The notes below the pieces were generated by a model. The model saw only the letters and a program-made list of their open reading frames with translations, was not told the origin of the DNA and did no database searches. Source: CABMKH01 sp040797625 (GTDB lineage Bacteria > Bacillota > Clostridia > Tissierellales > Tissierellaceae). Taken from it: a DNA stretch of 64,000 bases. How positions within the stretch are numbered: position 1 is the stretch's first letter; every line of letters begins with the position of its first letter. Shown here one piece after another: positions 18,899-27,703 of the stretch. Location of the stretch: assembly GCA_052067355.1 (NCBI GenBank), contig JBQHQH010000009.1, forward strand, positions 18,122 to 82,121, given 5' to 3'. A program made the translations under genes and the position numbers.

Positions 18899-19645
18899 AT
18901 GCGAACTCCTATAATCGCAGGAAACTGGAAAATGAACAACAATATAGAAGAATCTATAGAGTTGGTAGAAAAGATAAAGGCTTTTGAATTGAGTAAAGAT
19001 GTAGAAGCGGTATTATGTGTACCATTTACAGATATCAAAGACGTAAAAGAAGCTATAAAGGGCACAGATATAAAGATAGGTGCTCAAAATATGCACTGGG
19101 AAGAAAAGGGAGCATTTACAGGAGAGATTTCTCCATTGATGCTAAAAGAATTAGATGTAGACTATGTCATATTAGGACACTCAGAGAGAAGACAATATTT
19201 TAATGAAACAGATGAAATTGTAAATAAGAAGATGAAATCTGCTTTAAATCATGGAATTAGACCTATAGTATGTGTAGGGGAAAGTTTAGAAGAGAGAGAA
19301 TTGGGTAAAGAAAAAGACGTAGTAGAAAGCCAAGTGATTAAAGCTTTTGAAGATATAGATAGAAGTGAAATAGATAATATAGTGATAGCTTACGAACCAG
19401 TTTGGGCCATAGGCACAGGAAAAACTGCATCTGCAGATGATGCAAATGATATGACTGGATTTATTAGAGATACAATAGGAAAGATATATGGAGAAGAAGA
19501 AAAGCAAAGCATAAGAATTCAATATGGCGGCAGTGTAAAACCTGAAACCATATCAGAATTAATGGAAAAAGAAGAAGTAGATGGTGCTTTAGTTGGTGGT
19601 GCAAGTCTTAAATCAGAGGATTTCGTAAAGCTTATCAACTATTAA
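18899..19645 (+). CDS. tpiA: Triosephosphate isomerase
   Basis: Interconverts dihydroxyacetone phosphate and glyceraldehyde-3-phosphate. In 248 residues the substrate-binding Asn-Lys (GNWKMN), catalytic His (ILGHSERRQYF), catalytic Glu (AYEPVWAIGTG) and phosphate-binding loop (YGGSVKPE) are all present. ATG at 18899 follows AAGGGGGTAACAACAAT. It sits between pgk and gpmI in the usual clostridial order. Confidence 0.97.
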   Translation: MRTPIIAGNWKMNNNIEESIELVEKIKAFELSKDVEAVLCVPFTDIKDVKEAIKGTDIKIGAQNMHWEEKGAFTGEISPLMLKELDVDYVILGHSERRQYFNETDEIVNKKMKSALNHGIRPIVCVGESLEERELGKEKDVVESQVIKAFEDIDRSEIDNIVIAYEPVWAIGTGKTASADDANDMTGFIRDTIGKIYGEEEKQSIRIQYGGSVKPETISELMEKEEVDGALVGGASLKSEDFVKLINY

Positions 19646-19659
19646 CTGGAGGAATAGTT

Positions 19660-21192
19660 ATGACAAAAAAACCAGTAATGTTAATGATATTAGACGGTTG
19701 GGGTATAGGAGAAGATTACCCAGGAAATGCAATCAAACTTGCAAACACTCCAAATTTTGATAGATTGCTAAAAGAGTGTCCCAATAGTTCTTTAGATGCC
19801 AGTGGAATAGCTGTAGGACTTCCAGAAGGTCAGATGGGAAATTCAGAAGTAGGACATTTAAATATCGGAGCAGGAAGAGTTGTATATCAAGAGCTGCCTA
19901 GGATTACAAAGGCAATTGAAGATGGAGAATTCTTTGAAAAAAAGGAATTCCTAGATGGAATAGAAAATGCTAAAAAAAATAAATCTAAAGTTCATCTTAT
20001 AGGTCTAGTATCAGATGGTGGCGTTCATAGTCATATAAAACATCTATATGGATTGTTAGAGCTTATGAAAAAAAATCATCAAGAAGAGGTATATGTTCAT
20101 GCAATCTTAGACGGAAGAGATGTACCGCCTACAATTGGAAAACAACATATTCAAGAATTGATGACAAAGATGGGCGAAATAGGAGTCGGTAAGATTGCTA
20201 CAGTATCAGGTAGATACTATGCCATGGATAGGGATAAGAGATGGGATAGAACTCAATTAGCCTATGATGCTATGACATTGGGCAAGGGAAATACTAGCAC
20301 TGATCCTGTATTGGCAGTAGAAAAATCCTATAAAGAAGATATAAATGATGAATTCATAGTGCCAACTGTAATAATGGAAGATGAAAGACCAGTTGCTACA
20401 GTAGAATCAGGAGATACTATAATCTTCTTTAACTTTAGACCTGATAGAGCAAGACAGATTACTAGAGCTTTTGTAGATAAAGATTTTGAAGGCTTTAAGA
20501 GAGAAAAACAAGTGGATACTTTCTATGTAAGTATGACTGAATATGATAAGACCATAGAAAATGTAGTTGTAGCATATAGAAGTGAGCCACCAGTAAATAC
20601 ACTTTCTCAATTTGTAAGTAGCAAGGGACTTAATCAATTGAAGATTGCTGAAACTGAAAAATATGCCCATGTTACATTTTTCTTTAATGGTGGGATAGAA
20701 GAACCATATGCTAATGAAGATAGGGCATTGATATCTTCACCAAAGGTTGCAACTTATGATTTGAAACCTGAAATGAGTGCTGAAGAAGTAAAGAATGAAC
20801 TCTTAAAGAGAATAAACATGGATAAATATGATTTAATAGTAGTAAACTTTGCAAATCCAGATATGGTAGGCCATACTGGAGTTATTCCATCAGTAGTTAA
20901 GGCAATAGAAATTATAGATGGATGTCTAGGAGAAGTAATTCAACTATTAGAAGAAAAGGGCGGCAAGGCCTTGATAACTGCAGACCATGGAAATGCAGAA
21001 AAACTATTAGATGATGATGGAAATCCAGTTACAGCTCATACAACTAATAAAGTTCCATTGATATTAGTAGGAGAAAAAGATGTATCATTAAAGGGTGGAA
21101 AACTGGCAGATCTAGCTCCAACTCTATTAGAGATGATGGGACTTGAAAAGCCAGCTGAGATGACAGGAAAGTCACTTATTGAGAGAAAATAG
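19660..21192 (+). CDS. gpmI: 2,3-bisphosphoglycerate-independent phosphoglycerate mutase
   Basis: Mn-dependent mutase converting 3- to 2-phosphoglycerate without a bisphosphoglycerate cofactor. The 510-residue protein has the metal-binding start LDGWG, the phosphoserine region GNSEVGHLNIGAGR, the substrate loop DGRDVPP and the C-terminal metal motif ADHGNAE. ATG at 19660 follows GGAGGAATAGTT, 14 bases beyond tpiA. Confidence 0.97.
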   Translation: MTKKPVMLMILDGWGIGEDYPGNAIKLANTPNFDRLLKECPNSSLDASGIAVGLPEGQMGNSEVGHLNIGAGRVVYQELPRITKAIEDGEFFEKKEFLDGIENAKKNKSKVHLIGLVSDGGVHSHIKHLYGLLELMKKNHQEEVYVHAILDGRDVPPTIGKQHIQELMTKMGEIGVGKIATVSGRYYAMDRDKRWDRTQLAYDAMTLGKGNTSTDPVLAVEKSYKEDINDEFIVPTVIMEDERPVATVESGDTIIFFNFRPDRARQITRAFVDKDFEGFKREKQVDTFYVSMTEYDKTIENVVVAYRSEPPVNTLSQFVSSKGLNQLKIAETEKYAHVTFFFNGGIEEPYANEDRALISSPKVATYDLKPEMSAEEVKNELLKRINMDKYDLIVVNFANPDMVGHTGVIPSVVKAIEIIDGCLGEVIQLLEEKGGKALITADHGNAEKLLDDDGNPVTAHTTNKVPLILVGEKDVSLKGGKLADLAPTLLEMMGLEKPAEMTGKSLIERK

Positions 21193-21263
21193 GAGAAGTA
21201 GAGGAGAATTTCGGTCTCCTAACTTTTGTCATCCCGACCACAGTGGAGGGATCACATCTTTTA

Positions 21264-21278
21264 ATTGTGCATTGTGAA
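21264..21278. repeat. Fragment of a dispersed intergenic repeat
   Basis: ATTGTGCATTGTGAA occurs here and, in exact reverse complement, at 62811-62825; a degenerate relative lies near 57240-57260. All three are intergenic. The preceding bases (GTCATCCCGACC...GGAGGGATC, about 21229-21252) also resemble common interspersed palindromic elements. It sits in the gpmI-eno gap. Confidence 0.45.
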
Positions 21279-21302
21279 TTAATAAAATAGGGAGGAATTA
21301 AC

Positions 21303-22595
21303 TTGAGTATAATTGTAGATGTATATGCAAGAGAAGTATTGGATTCAAGAGCGAATCCTACAGTAGAAGTAGAAGTTTACACAGAAACTGGGGCTTTTGG
21401 TAGAGCATTAGTACCATCAGGAGCTTCAACAGGTGCTTTTGAAGCAGTTGAGTTGAGAGATGGAGACAAGAGCAGATATCTAGGAAAAGGCGTATTAAAT
21501 GCAGTTAACAATGTAAATGAAATAATCGCTGAAGAAATAATAGGTATGGATGTATTTGATCAAGTAGGTATAGATCATCTTTTAATTGAATTAGATGGTA
21601 CACATAATAAAGGTAAACTAGGTGCAAATGCAATACTAGGAGTTTCCATTGCAGTAGCTAGAGCAGCAGCAGATGAATTGGGAATGCCACTATATAAATA
21701 CATTGGTGGAGTAAATGCAAAAGTATTACCAGTACCAATGATGAACATATTAAATGGTGGGGAACATGCTGACAACAATGTGGACATCCAAGAATTTATG
21801 ATAATGCCAGTTGGAGCAGCTAATTTTAGAGAAGCTTTGAGAATGGGAGCAGAAGTATTCCATAGCCTTAAGGGCGAATTAAAATCTAAAGGATTGAGCA
21901 CTTCAGTAGGTGATGAAGGTGGATTTGCTCCAAACCTATCCAGTAACGAAGAAGCCTTAGCTACTATAGTAAAAGCTATAGAAAAAGCTGGATATAAGCC
22001 AGGAGAGGATGTAGTATTAGCACTAGATGTTGCTGCAAGTGAAATGTATAATAAAGATAAAAAGACATACAATCTAGAAGGAGAAGGCAGAGAATTAACT
22101 GTAGAGCAAATGATCGACTTCTACGAAGATCTTGTTAATAAATATCCAATTATATCTATAGAAGATGGATTAGATGAAGAAGACTGGGATGGTTGGAAAG
22201 CTTTAACAGAGAGATTAGGCAAGAAGATTCAATTAGTAGGTGACGATTTATTTGTAACTAATACTGAAAGATTGAAAAAAGGTATAGATCTTGGAATATC
22301 CAACTCCATATTAATAAAATTAAACCAAATAGGTACAATTACAGAGACTTTAGATGCTATAGAGTTAGCAAAAGTAAATGGCTATACAGCAGTAATCTCT
22401 CATAGATCAGGAGAGACAGAAGATACAACAATTGCTGATTTAGCAGTAGCACTAAATGCTGGTCAAATCAAGACAGGTGCTCCTTCAAGAACTGATAGGG
22501 TAGCAAAATATAATCAATTGATGAGAATTGAAGATGAATTATGGGATACATCCCAATATAAGGGTATAAAGACATTCTATAACTTGAAAAAGTAA
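21303..22595 (+). CDS. eno: Enolase
   Basis: Converts 2-phosphoglycerate to phosphoenolpyruvate. In 430 residues the N-terminal DSRANPTVEVEV, the Mg ligand regions (VALDVAAS equivalent, SIEDGLDEEDWDGW, VGDDLFVTN), the catalytic Lys (ILIKLNQIGT) and SHRSGETED are all intact. The start is TTG at 21303 behind GGGAGGA. This is the last glycolytic gene, followed by a terminator. In many Clostridia secG, rnr and smpB come next; here 31 kb of cobalamin-linked genes come first. Confidence 0.97.
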   Translation: MSIIVDVYAREVLDSRANPTVEVEVYTETGAFGRALVPSGASTGAFEAVELRDGDKSRYLGKGVLNAVNNVNEIIAEEIIGMDVFDQVGIDHLLIELDGTHNKGKLGANAILGVSIAVARAAADELGMPLYKYIGGVNAKVLPVPMMNILNGGEHADNNVDIQEFMIMPVGAANFREALRMGAEVFHSLKGELKSKGLSTSVGDEGGFAPNLSSNEEALATIVKAIEKAGYKPGEDVVLALDVAASEMYNKDKKTYNLEGEGRELTVEQMIDFYEDLVNKYPIISIEDGLDEEDWDGWKALTERLGKKIQLVGDDLFVTNTERLKKGIDLGISNSILIKLNQIGTITETLDAIELAKVNGYTAVISHRSGETEDTTIADLAVALNAGQIKTGAPSRTDRVAKYNQLMRIEDELWDTSQYKGIKTFYNLKK

Positions 22596-22608
22596 TATAG
22601 AGATAAAA

Positions 22609-22653
22609 GAGGCTACCTTTTAATGCTTAGTATGCATTGAAGGGTAGCTTTTT
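22609..22653 (+). terminator. Rho-independent terminator after eno
   Basis: A 16-bp stem with G-U pairs (GGCTACCTTTTAATGC at 22611-22626 with GCATTGAAGGGTAGCT at 22634-22649) runs into five T. It ends the glycolytic operon. Confidence 0.85.
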
Positions 22654-22687
22654 GGTGGAAGCTAAGTGAAGATTTGGCTTAAATAGG

Positions 22688-22716
22688 TTGATTTATTAAG
22701 TATCAAGGTATATAAT
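22688..22716 (+). promoter_or_regulatory. Promoter of cobalamin-riboswitch transcript 1
   Basis: TTGATT (22688-22693), a 17-base spacer, then a perfect TATAAT (22711-22716). Transcription from about 22723 would begin just upstream of the first cobalamin riboswitch. Confidence 0.75.
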
Positions 22717-22744
22717 GGAAATGAATTCAAAACTTAATATTATT

Positions 22745-22912
22745 ATTTGGGTTCCTTATGTTTTAAGGATTAAAAGAGAATCATGTGAAAATCATGAACG
22801 GACCGGCCACTGTAATTGGTGAGCAATCTTTCAAATATACCACTGAGTTATCTTGGGAAGGTGAGAGAAAGCTATGATCCATAAGTCAGGAGAACTGCCT
22901 AAGTATAGCATT
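22745..22912 (+). promoter_or_regulatory. Cobalamin riboswitch 1
   Basis: The conserved aptamer blocks are in order: GAATCATGTGAAAATCATGA (22779 onward), ACGGACCGGCCACTGTAA, CCACTGAG, TTGGGAAGGTGAGAG, and a B12 box AAGTCAGGAGAACTGCC at 22883-22899, close to the consensus AAGCCAGGAGACCTGCC. It lies in the leader of the first giant surface-protein gene. A terminator at 22977-23012 can serve as the expression platform, so cobalamin binding would stop transcription. Edges are approximate because the closing helix is not obvious by eye. Confidence 0.9.
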
Positions 22913-22976
22913 ATACAAGCCTTCCAGGATCGAGGCAAGATGTAGAACATGTTTATTTAGTATATAATTACTTATA

Positions 22977-23012
22977 AATGTCTTAATCTCTCGAGGATTA
23001 AGACATTTTTTA
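22977..23012 (+). terminator. Riboswitch 1 terminator (expression platform)
   Basis: A perfect 12-bp stem AATGTCTTAATC / GATTAAGACATT with a 7-base loop is followed by a run of T. It lies between the B12 box and the ribosome-binding site of the next gene, as expected for a transcription-terminating riboswitch. Confidence 0.85.
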
Positions 23013-23039
23013 TTATGTAAAAAAAGAAAGGTGGGAATT

Positions 23040-26000
23040 ATGAAAAAAAAGTATTTAATCTTAATTTTAGTTTTATCTGTGGTATTAAACATAATACCTA
23101 TAGCAAATGCAGAGCCTCTTGGACTATTAGGTGAAGGAACAAATCTAGATAGTACAGTAGAGGATTTCAAGAAGTATTATTCTAAAGAAGTAAAAGAATA
23201 CAACTATCTTGAAGCAATTACATTAAAAAGTTTAGGTGTAGATGAGGAAACTATAAAGGAAAAACTAGTATTAGAGAACTTATCCTTTGAAAAAGGAAAT
23301 AGCTATAGTGATTTTTCAGCTAAGGAGTATGCAAAAGCTATTATGGGGCTTATTGCAGCAGATTTTGAAATTACAGATTACCAAGGAAATAATTATCTAG
23401 ATTTTTTAGTAAAATCACAGACAAAAGAAGGATTTTTTGAAACTAAAATAGGTTCAGGAGATAAAGCAGAAGATATAGCCTATTCCATAATAGCATTGGA
23501 TATGGCAGGAGCAGAATACGATGTATACAAGGCAGTTAAATTACTTGAAGATAAATTTACTGTAGAAGAGGAAAACGCTTTTGTAAAAGAAAGTAGTTTT
23601 TCTTCTAGCGGAGATTTAGAGTTGACAGCTATATCTTTAATAGCTATTTCTAACCATCAAGATATTATTGATATTGATTTAATTGATAAGACAATAAACT
23701 ATATTGAATCAGAATGTTTTATTTCTGGAATGTATGGAACAACAGATTGGTCAGGTAAAGAAGTAGAAAGTGGAAAGCTTACATCAAAGATGGTACAAGC
23801 TTTAATATCAGTTGGACAAGATATACCAATTGAAACCATAAACGGTCTTTTAGATTTAAGAAGTGACAACCGATTTAAAGAAAGTAAAAATTCGTATGGA
23901 AGTTATGCTACAGGGGAAGTTTTTGCAGCTTTGACTGATATACATATTGAAAAATCCATGTTTAAAAAGGTAAACATAGGAATAAAAAGTCCTACTACTG
24001 TAAAGATAGTTGCACCAGAAAATTTTAAAGGTTTAAAACTTGGAAAAAGAGCACAATTACTAGCAAAAGCTTATGATAAAAATGGAAGATATGATTTTTC
24101 AAAATCTTACATATGGTCATCAGATAATACAGAAATAGCAACTGTAGATGAAAGAGGAATAGTCGCAGGGCATAAAGTTGGTACAGTTACTATTACTGCA
24201 AAGATAAGAGGATATGAAGATATACATGATTCATTCATACTAGAAGTAGTAGGTGTAGAGCCCAGTAGCCTAGATATAAAAATTGATAGGGAAATATCTG
24301 AAATAGAAGTAGGTAGAAAGATAGGTATATCTGCTGATGTACTAGATGTAGAAGGTGAAATCGTTGAACATGCTAATGTAACATGGAAGATATCACCAGA
24401 TGATTCAGCAGAGATAAAAGATGGAATCTTGACTGCATTAAAGTCAGGAGATATTAAAATTACAGCATCTGTTGAGAAAAATAAAGATCGGGTATTATCG
24501 GATAGTATTGATTTAAAAATAGTAACAAGACAAGAAAGAATAGATAAGGCACTAAAAGAAGTTAAAGATGGTATTACAACAAATCCTGATAAATATGGAT
24601 ACACTACAGCTATGGGTTTAAAGCTTATGGGAGTAGATGAAGACCATATAGCTGGAAAGGCGTCAAAATATAGTTATTCTGCGAATACCAATACGAGGGC
24701 GAAGGATATAATGATGGCTATTGCCATTGGAAAAGATCCAAAGGATTATCATGATAAAAATTACATTCAAGAAATATTGAATAGCAATTTTTATGATGGA
24801 GAAAACTCAGAATGGTTAGCTAATGCAATAATAGCTTTAGATATGGCAGGAGTAGATTATAATGAATCAAAGGCTGTAAATGCATTAGTAAATAAATTAG
24901 TAAAAACATCAGATAGATATTATATAGAGGGAAGTCAAGGAAATCCTAATAACGAGCTTACTTCTCTAACTCTTATAGCCCTTTCAAAACATGGGAATAT
25001 GGAAGGTGTTGCAGGAGTAATAGAAGGTATAAAGAATCATCTAAAATTCATGCAAAATGAGAATGCATTAATAGGAAACTGTAAAAGCCATTCCTTTGCA
25101 ATTCAAGGATTAATAGCTTCTGGTGAAGACATCTACTCTGATGAATGGACTAGAGAAGATAGATATGGAAATAGGGTTACAGTGTTAGATGCGTTATTGA
25201 GTTTAAAAGTAGGGGATAAATTTAAAGTATTACCTGATAATGAGTGGCCCAAAAATGGAGAAGAAGTATACGGTTTTGCAGCATTGGTGGATTTAAGTAA
25301 AAATAAATCTATGTATCATGAATTGGCAAACGAAAAACCTAGGGATTTTACCATAGAAATACAAAAAGAGTCAAAGGAGCTAACTATAAACCAAGGAGAA
25401 ACAATTGAGTTAGAAGCTAAAGTATCTGAAAATGGTCAATCTGTCAACAAGGAAGTTATCTGGGAAAGTCTAGATGAAAATATAGTAGAAGTCCAAGATG
25501 GAACTATAAAAGCATTAAAGGAAGGTCAGGCAAAAGTAAGAGTAAAGGTAAGATTCTTTGAAGATATCTATGATGAAATAACTATTACAGTAAAGAAAGT
25601 AATAGGTAAACCTGAAAAGATAATTATTAAAGAGTTGGCAGATACTCCAGTAATAAAGGGAAGTAAATTTAAATTAAATGCCACTGTATTAGATGCTAAT
25701 GGAAATGAATTAGAAGGTAATGAGATTGAATGGACAAGCTCTGACCTAGCAATAATTTCTGTTGATAAAGATGGAAATGCTACGGCACATAAAACTGGTT
25801 CAGTGGATGTTATCGTAAAGATTAAGGATACAGGTATTGAAGATAAAATTACAATAGTAGTATTTGAAGATAAAGAGGAATCGGATAATACACTTGATAG
25901 ATTTATTGATACAGTAAAAAACTATTATGAAACTATACATTATAGAGAAAGTCAGGGAAGTCTTGATGCGTGGGAAACTGCAACTCTCACTAGAGCGGGA

Positions 26001-27665
26001 ATGGACTTAGATAAATGGTATGCAAATAAGAATTATGATTCTAAATATGATAAGAATTTAGATTACTTAGCAAGTAAGGTAAATCAAGCTCTCATTATGC
26101 TGGATTTAGGAGAGAATCCAACAAAGTTTAGAGATAGAAACTTAATAGAAGAAATAGTCCAAGAAATAGACAGAGCAGATTATGGACATGGGAATCAAAA
26201 TTATTTAAAGGCTGTAATAGCTGTAGATAGATTTAATGAGAAATATGAGGACCAAAAGATTTCTTATAATGAAGACATAGTTATAAATAATATACTTTTG
26301 GCACAGACTGAAGAAGGTGGATTTAAAGAAAGAGGGGAAGATCCTATTCCACTAAATACTGGATATGCCTTAAATGCGTTGAGTAGACATAGAAGTTTTA
26401 ATGGTGTAGAAGATAGTGTCACTAAAGCCATAGAGTATCTACAATCAATACAACAAAATGATGGGGGCTTTTATATAGGAGCATATATAACTGGATATAA
26501 TGCTGAAATAATCAGTGGTCTATTGTCTATAGGAGAAGACTTGACCAATGCTAAATGGACTAAAGAAGGTAAAAACCCTATAGAATCCATGTTTATATTA
26601 TGGAAGGATAATGGTTCTTTTGACAACAAAGAAGGAGAAAGTGAAAATAATAGGGGATGGGTTGCAGCAACACAAAAAGCTCTTTATACATTAGTTGATT
26701 TAAAAGAAACAGGATATTCTAATTATGTTGTAAAGTCAAAGATATTGTCTGATAACCCAGAAGAACCAGAAGAGACTTTAGATGTATATACAGCCATAGT
26801 AGTGGATAAAGGTGAAAATTACGATATAAAATCTGCCCCCCAACAAGTTACAATAAGCACTAAGGCTCATAATGCAGGATTAACGGCTCTAGGTTCTCTT
26901 CAAGCAACTACACCTCTACATACAGCAATTGGAGGATATGTAAAGGAGATATTTGGTATTGAAGCTAAAGGCACAGGTGGTTGGATATATGCAGTTAATG
27001 ACAAGATGCCTGATGTTAATCCAGACAAAGTTAACTTAAAAGAAGGAGATAAAATAGTATGGTTCTTTAGTTCTAAAGGCATGGATGGAAAGATACCTAC
27101 ATGGGCAGAGCTTACTGGAGAAGATTTAGGGAAAATTATAAGCATAGAGATAATATCAGATAGAGAAGAAGTAGAAGTAGGGGGAGAAATATTATTAAGT
27201 GCTAAGATTATAAGAAATGCTGAAGTATTAACGGATAAAGAAATAACGTGGTCCAGCTCTGATGGAGAAATTGCCACAGTAGATGAGAATGGAAAATTAA
27301 CAGCTCATAAAGTAGGAATGGTATCAATAGTAGCAGCTTTAAAAGAAGATGAGAATATAAAGAGTACTATAAATTTAAGAGTAGTAGATAAAGACAACAA
27401 AGACTTTAAAATAGAAACACTAGAGAAAGAAACATTGATCAATGGAAGACAGAAGAGTTTAAAGTATAAAATAATAAATCTTGCTGATGATGTTAAGGAA
27501 GTGAGATTTAATATAGGTTTATATGATAAAAAGACAGATAAATTGATAAACCATTCATTGATAGAGAGACGATTTAGTCCTAAAGAGGAAATAGAAGTAG
27601 AGACTATATTCTTAATACCAGCAAGTGGAGACTATTATATTAAAAAGTCTATTTCAAATATTTAA
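23040..27665 (+). CDS. Giant secreted transcobalamin-like protein with three toroid domains (protein A)
   Basis: An exported protein of about 1541 residues directly controlled by cobalamin riboswitch 1. A signal peptide (1-24, IANA|EP) is followed by an alpha/alpha-toroid (about 37-305, with AYSIIALDMAGAEYD repeats), two Ig-like BIG2 domains (317-495), toroid 2 (497-762), two Ig domains (767-944), toroid 3 (949-1232), a DUF4430 domain (1247-1363, GGWIYAVNDKMPDVNP), BIG2 (1367-1449) and a beta-sandwich C-terminus. Toroid plus DUF4430 is the architecture of transcobalamin and intrinsic factor, so corrinoid binding is the inferred role. ATG 23040 was chosen behind AGGTGG over GTG 23031. The C-terminal module stops before the FxWDxL strand found in its relatives. 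Confidence 0.82.
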   Translation: MKKKYLILILVLSVVLNIIPIANAEPLGLLGEGTNLDSTVEDFKKYYSKEVKEYNYLEAITLKSLGVDEETIKEKLVLENLSFEKGNSYSDFSAKEYAKAIMGLIAADFEITDYQGNNYLDFLVKSQTKEGFFETKIGSGDKAEDIAYSIIALDMAGAEYDVYKAVKLLEDKFTVEEENAFVKESSFSSSGDLELTAISLIAISNHQDIIDIDLIDKTINYIESECFISGMYGTTDWSGKEVESGKLTSKMVQALISVGQDIPIETINGLLDLRSDNRFKESKNSYGSYATGEVFAALTDIHIEKSMFKKVNIGIKSPTTVKIVAPENFKGLKLGKRAQLLAKAYDKNGRYDFSKSYIWSSDNTEIATVDERGIVAGHKVGTVTITAKIRGYEDIHDSFILEVVGVEPSSLDIKIDREISEIEVGRKIGISADVLDVEGEIVEHANVTWKISPDDSAEIKDGILTALKSGDIKITASVEKNKDRVLSDSIDLKIVTRQERIDKALKEVKDGITTNPDKYGYTTAMGLKLMGVDEDHIAGKASKYSYSANTNTRAKDIMMAIAIGKDPKDYHDKNYIQEILNSNFYDGENSEWLANAIIALDMAGVDYNESKAVNALVNKLVKTSDRYYIEGSQGNPNNELTSLTLIALSKHGNMEGVAGVIEGIKNHLKFMQNENALIGNCKSHSFAIQGLIASGEDIYSDEWTREDRYGNRVTVLDALLSLKVGDKFKVLPDNEWPKNGEEVYGFAALVDLSKNKSMYHELANEKPRDFTIEIQKESKELTINQGETIELEAKVSENGQSVNKEVIWESLDENIVEVQDGTIKALKEGQAKVRVKVRFFEDIYDEITITVKKVIGKPEKIIIKELADTPVIKGSKFKLNATVLDANGNELEGNEIEWTSSDLAIISVDKDGNATAHKTGSVDVIVKIKDTGIEDKITIVVFEDKEESDNTLDRFIDTVKNYYETIHYRESQGSLDAWETATLTRAGMDLDKWYANKNYDSKYDKNLDYLASKVNQALIMLDLGENPTKFRDRNLIEEIVQEIDRADYGHGNQNYLKAVIAVDRFNEKYEDQKISYNEDIVINNILLAQTEEGGFKERGEDPIPLNTGYALNALSRHRSFNGVEDSVTKAIEYLQSIQQNDGGFYIGAYITGYNAEIISGLLSIGEDLTNAKWTKEGKNPIESMFILWKDNGSFDNKEGESENNRGWVAATQKALYTLVDLKETGYSNYVVKSKILSDNPEEPEETLDVYTAIVVDKGENYDIKSAPQQVTISTKAHNAGLTALGSLQATTPLHTAIGGYVKEIFGIEAKGTGGWIYAVNDKMPDVNPDKVNLKEGDKIVWFFSSKGMDGKIPTWAELTGEDLGKIISIEIISDREEVEVGGEILLSAKIIRNAEVLTDKEITWSSSDGEIATVDENGKLTAHKVGMVSIVAALKEDENIKSTINLRVVDKDNKDFKIETLEKETLINGRQKSLKYKIINLADDVKEVRFNIGLYDKKTDKLINHSLIERRFSPKEEIEVETIFLIPASGDYYIKKSISNI

Positions 27666-27703
27666 ATGGTGATTTTGAACTAAGAGGATGAAGGAGTGAC
27701 AAT

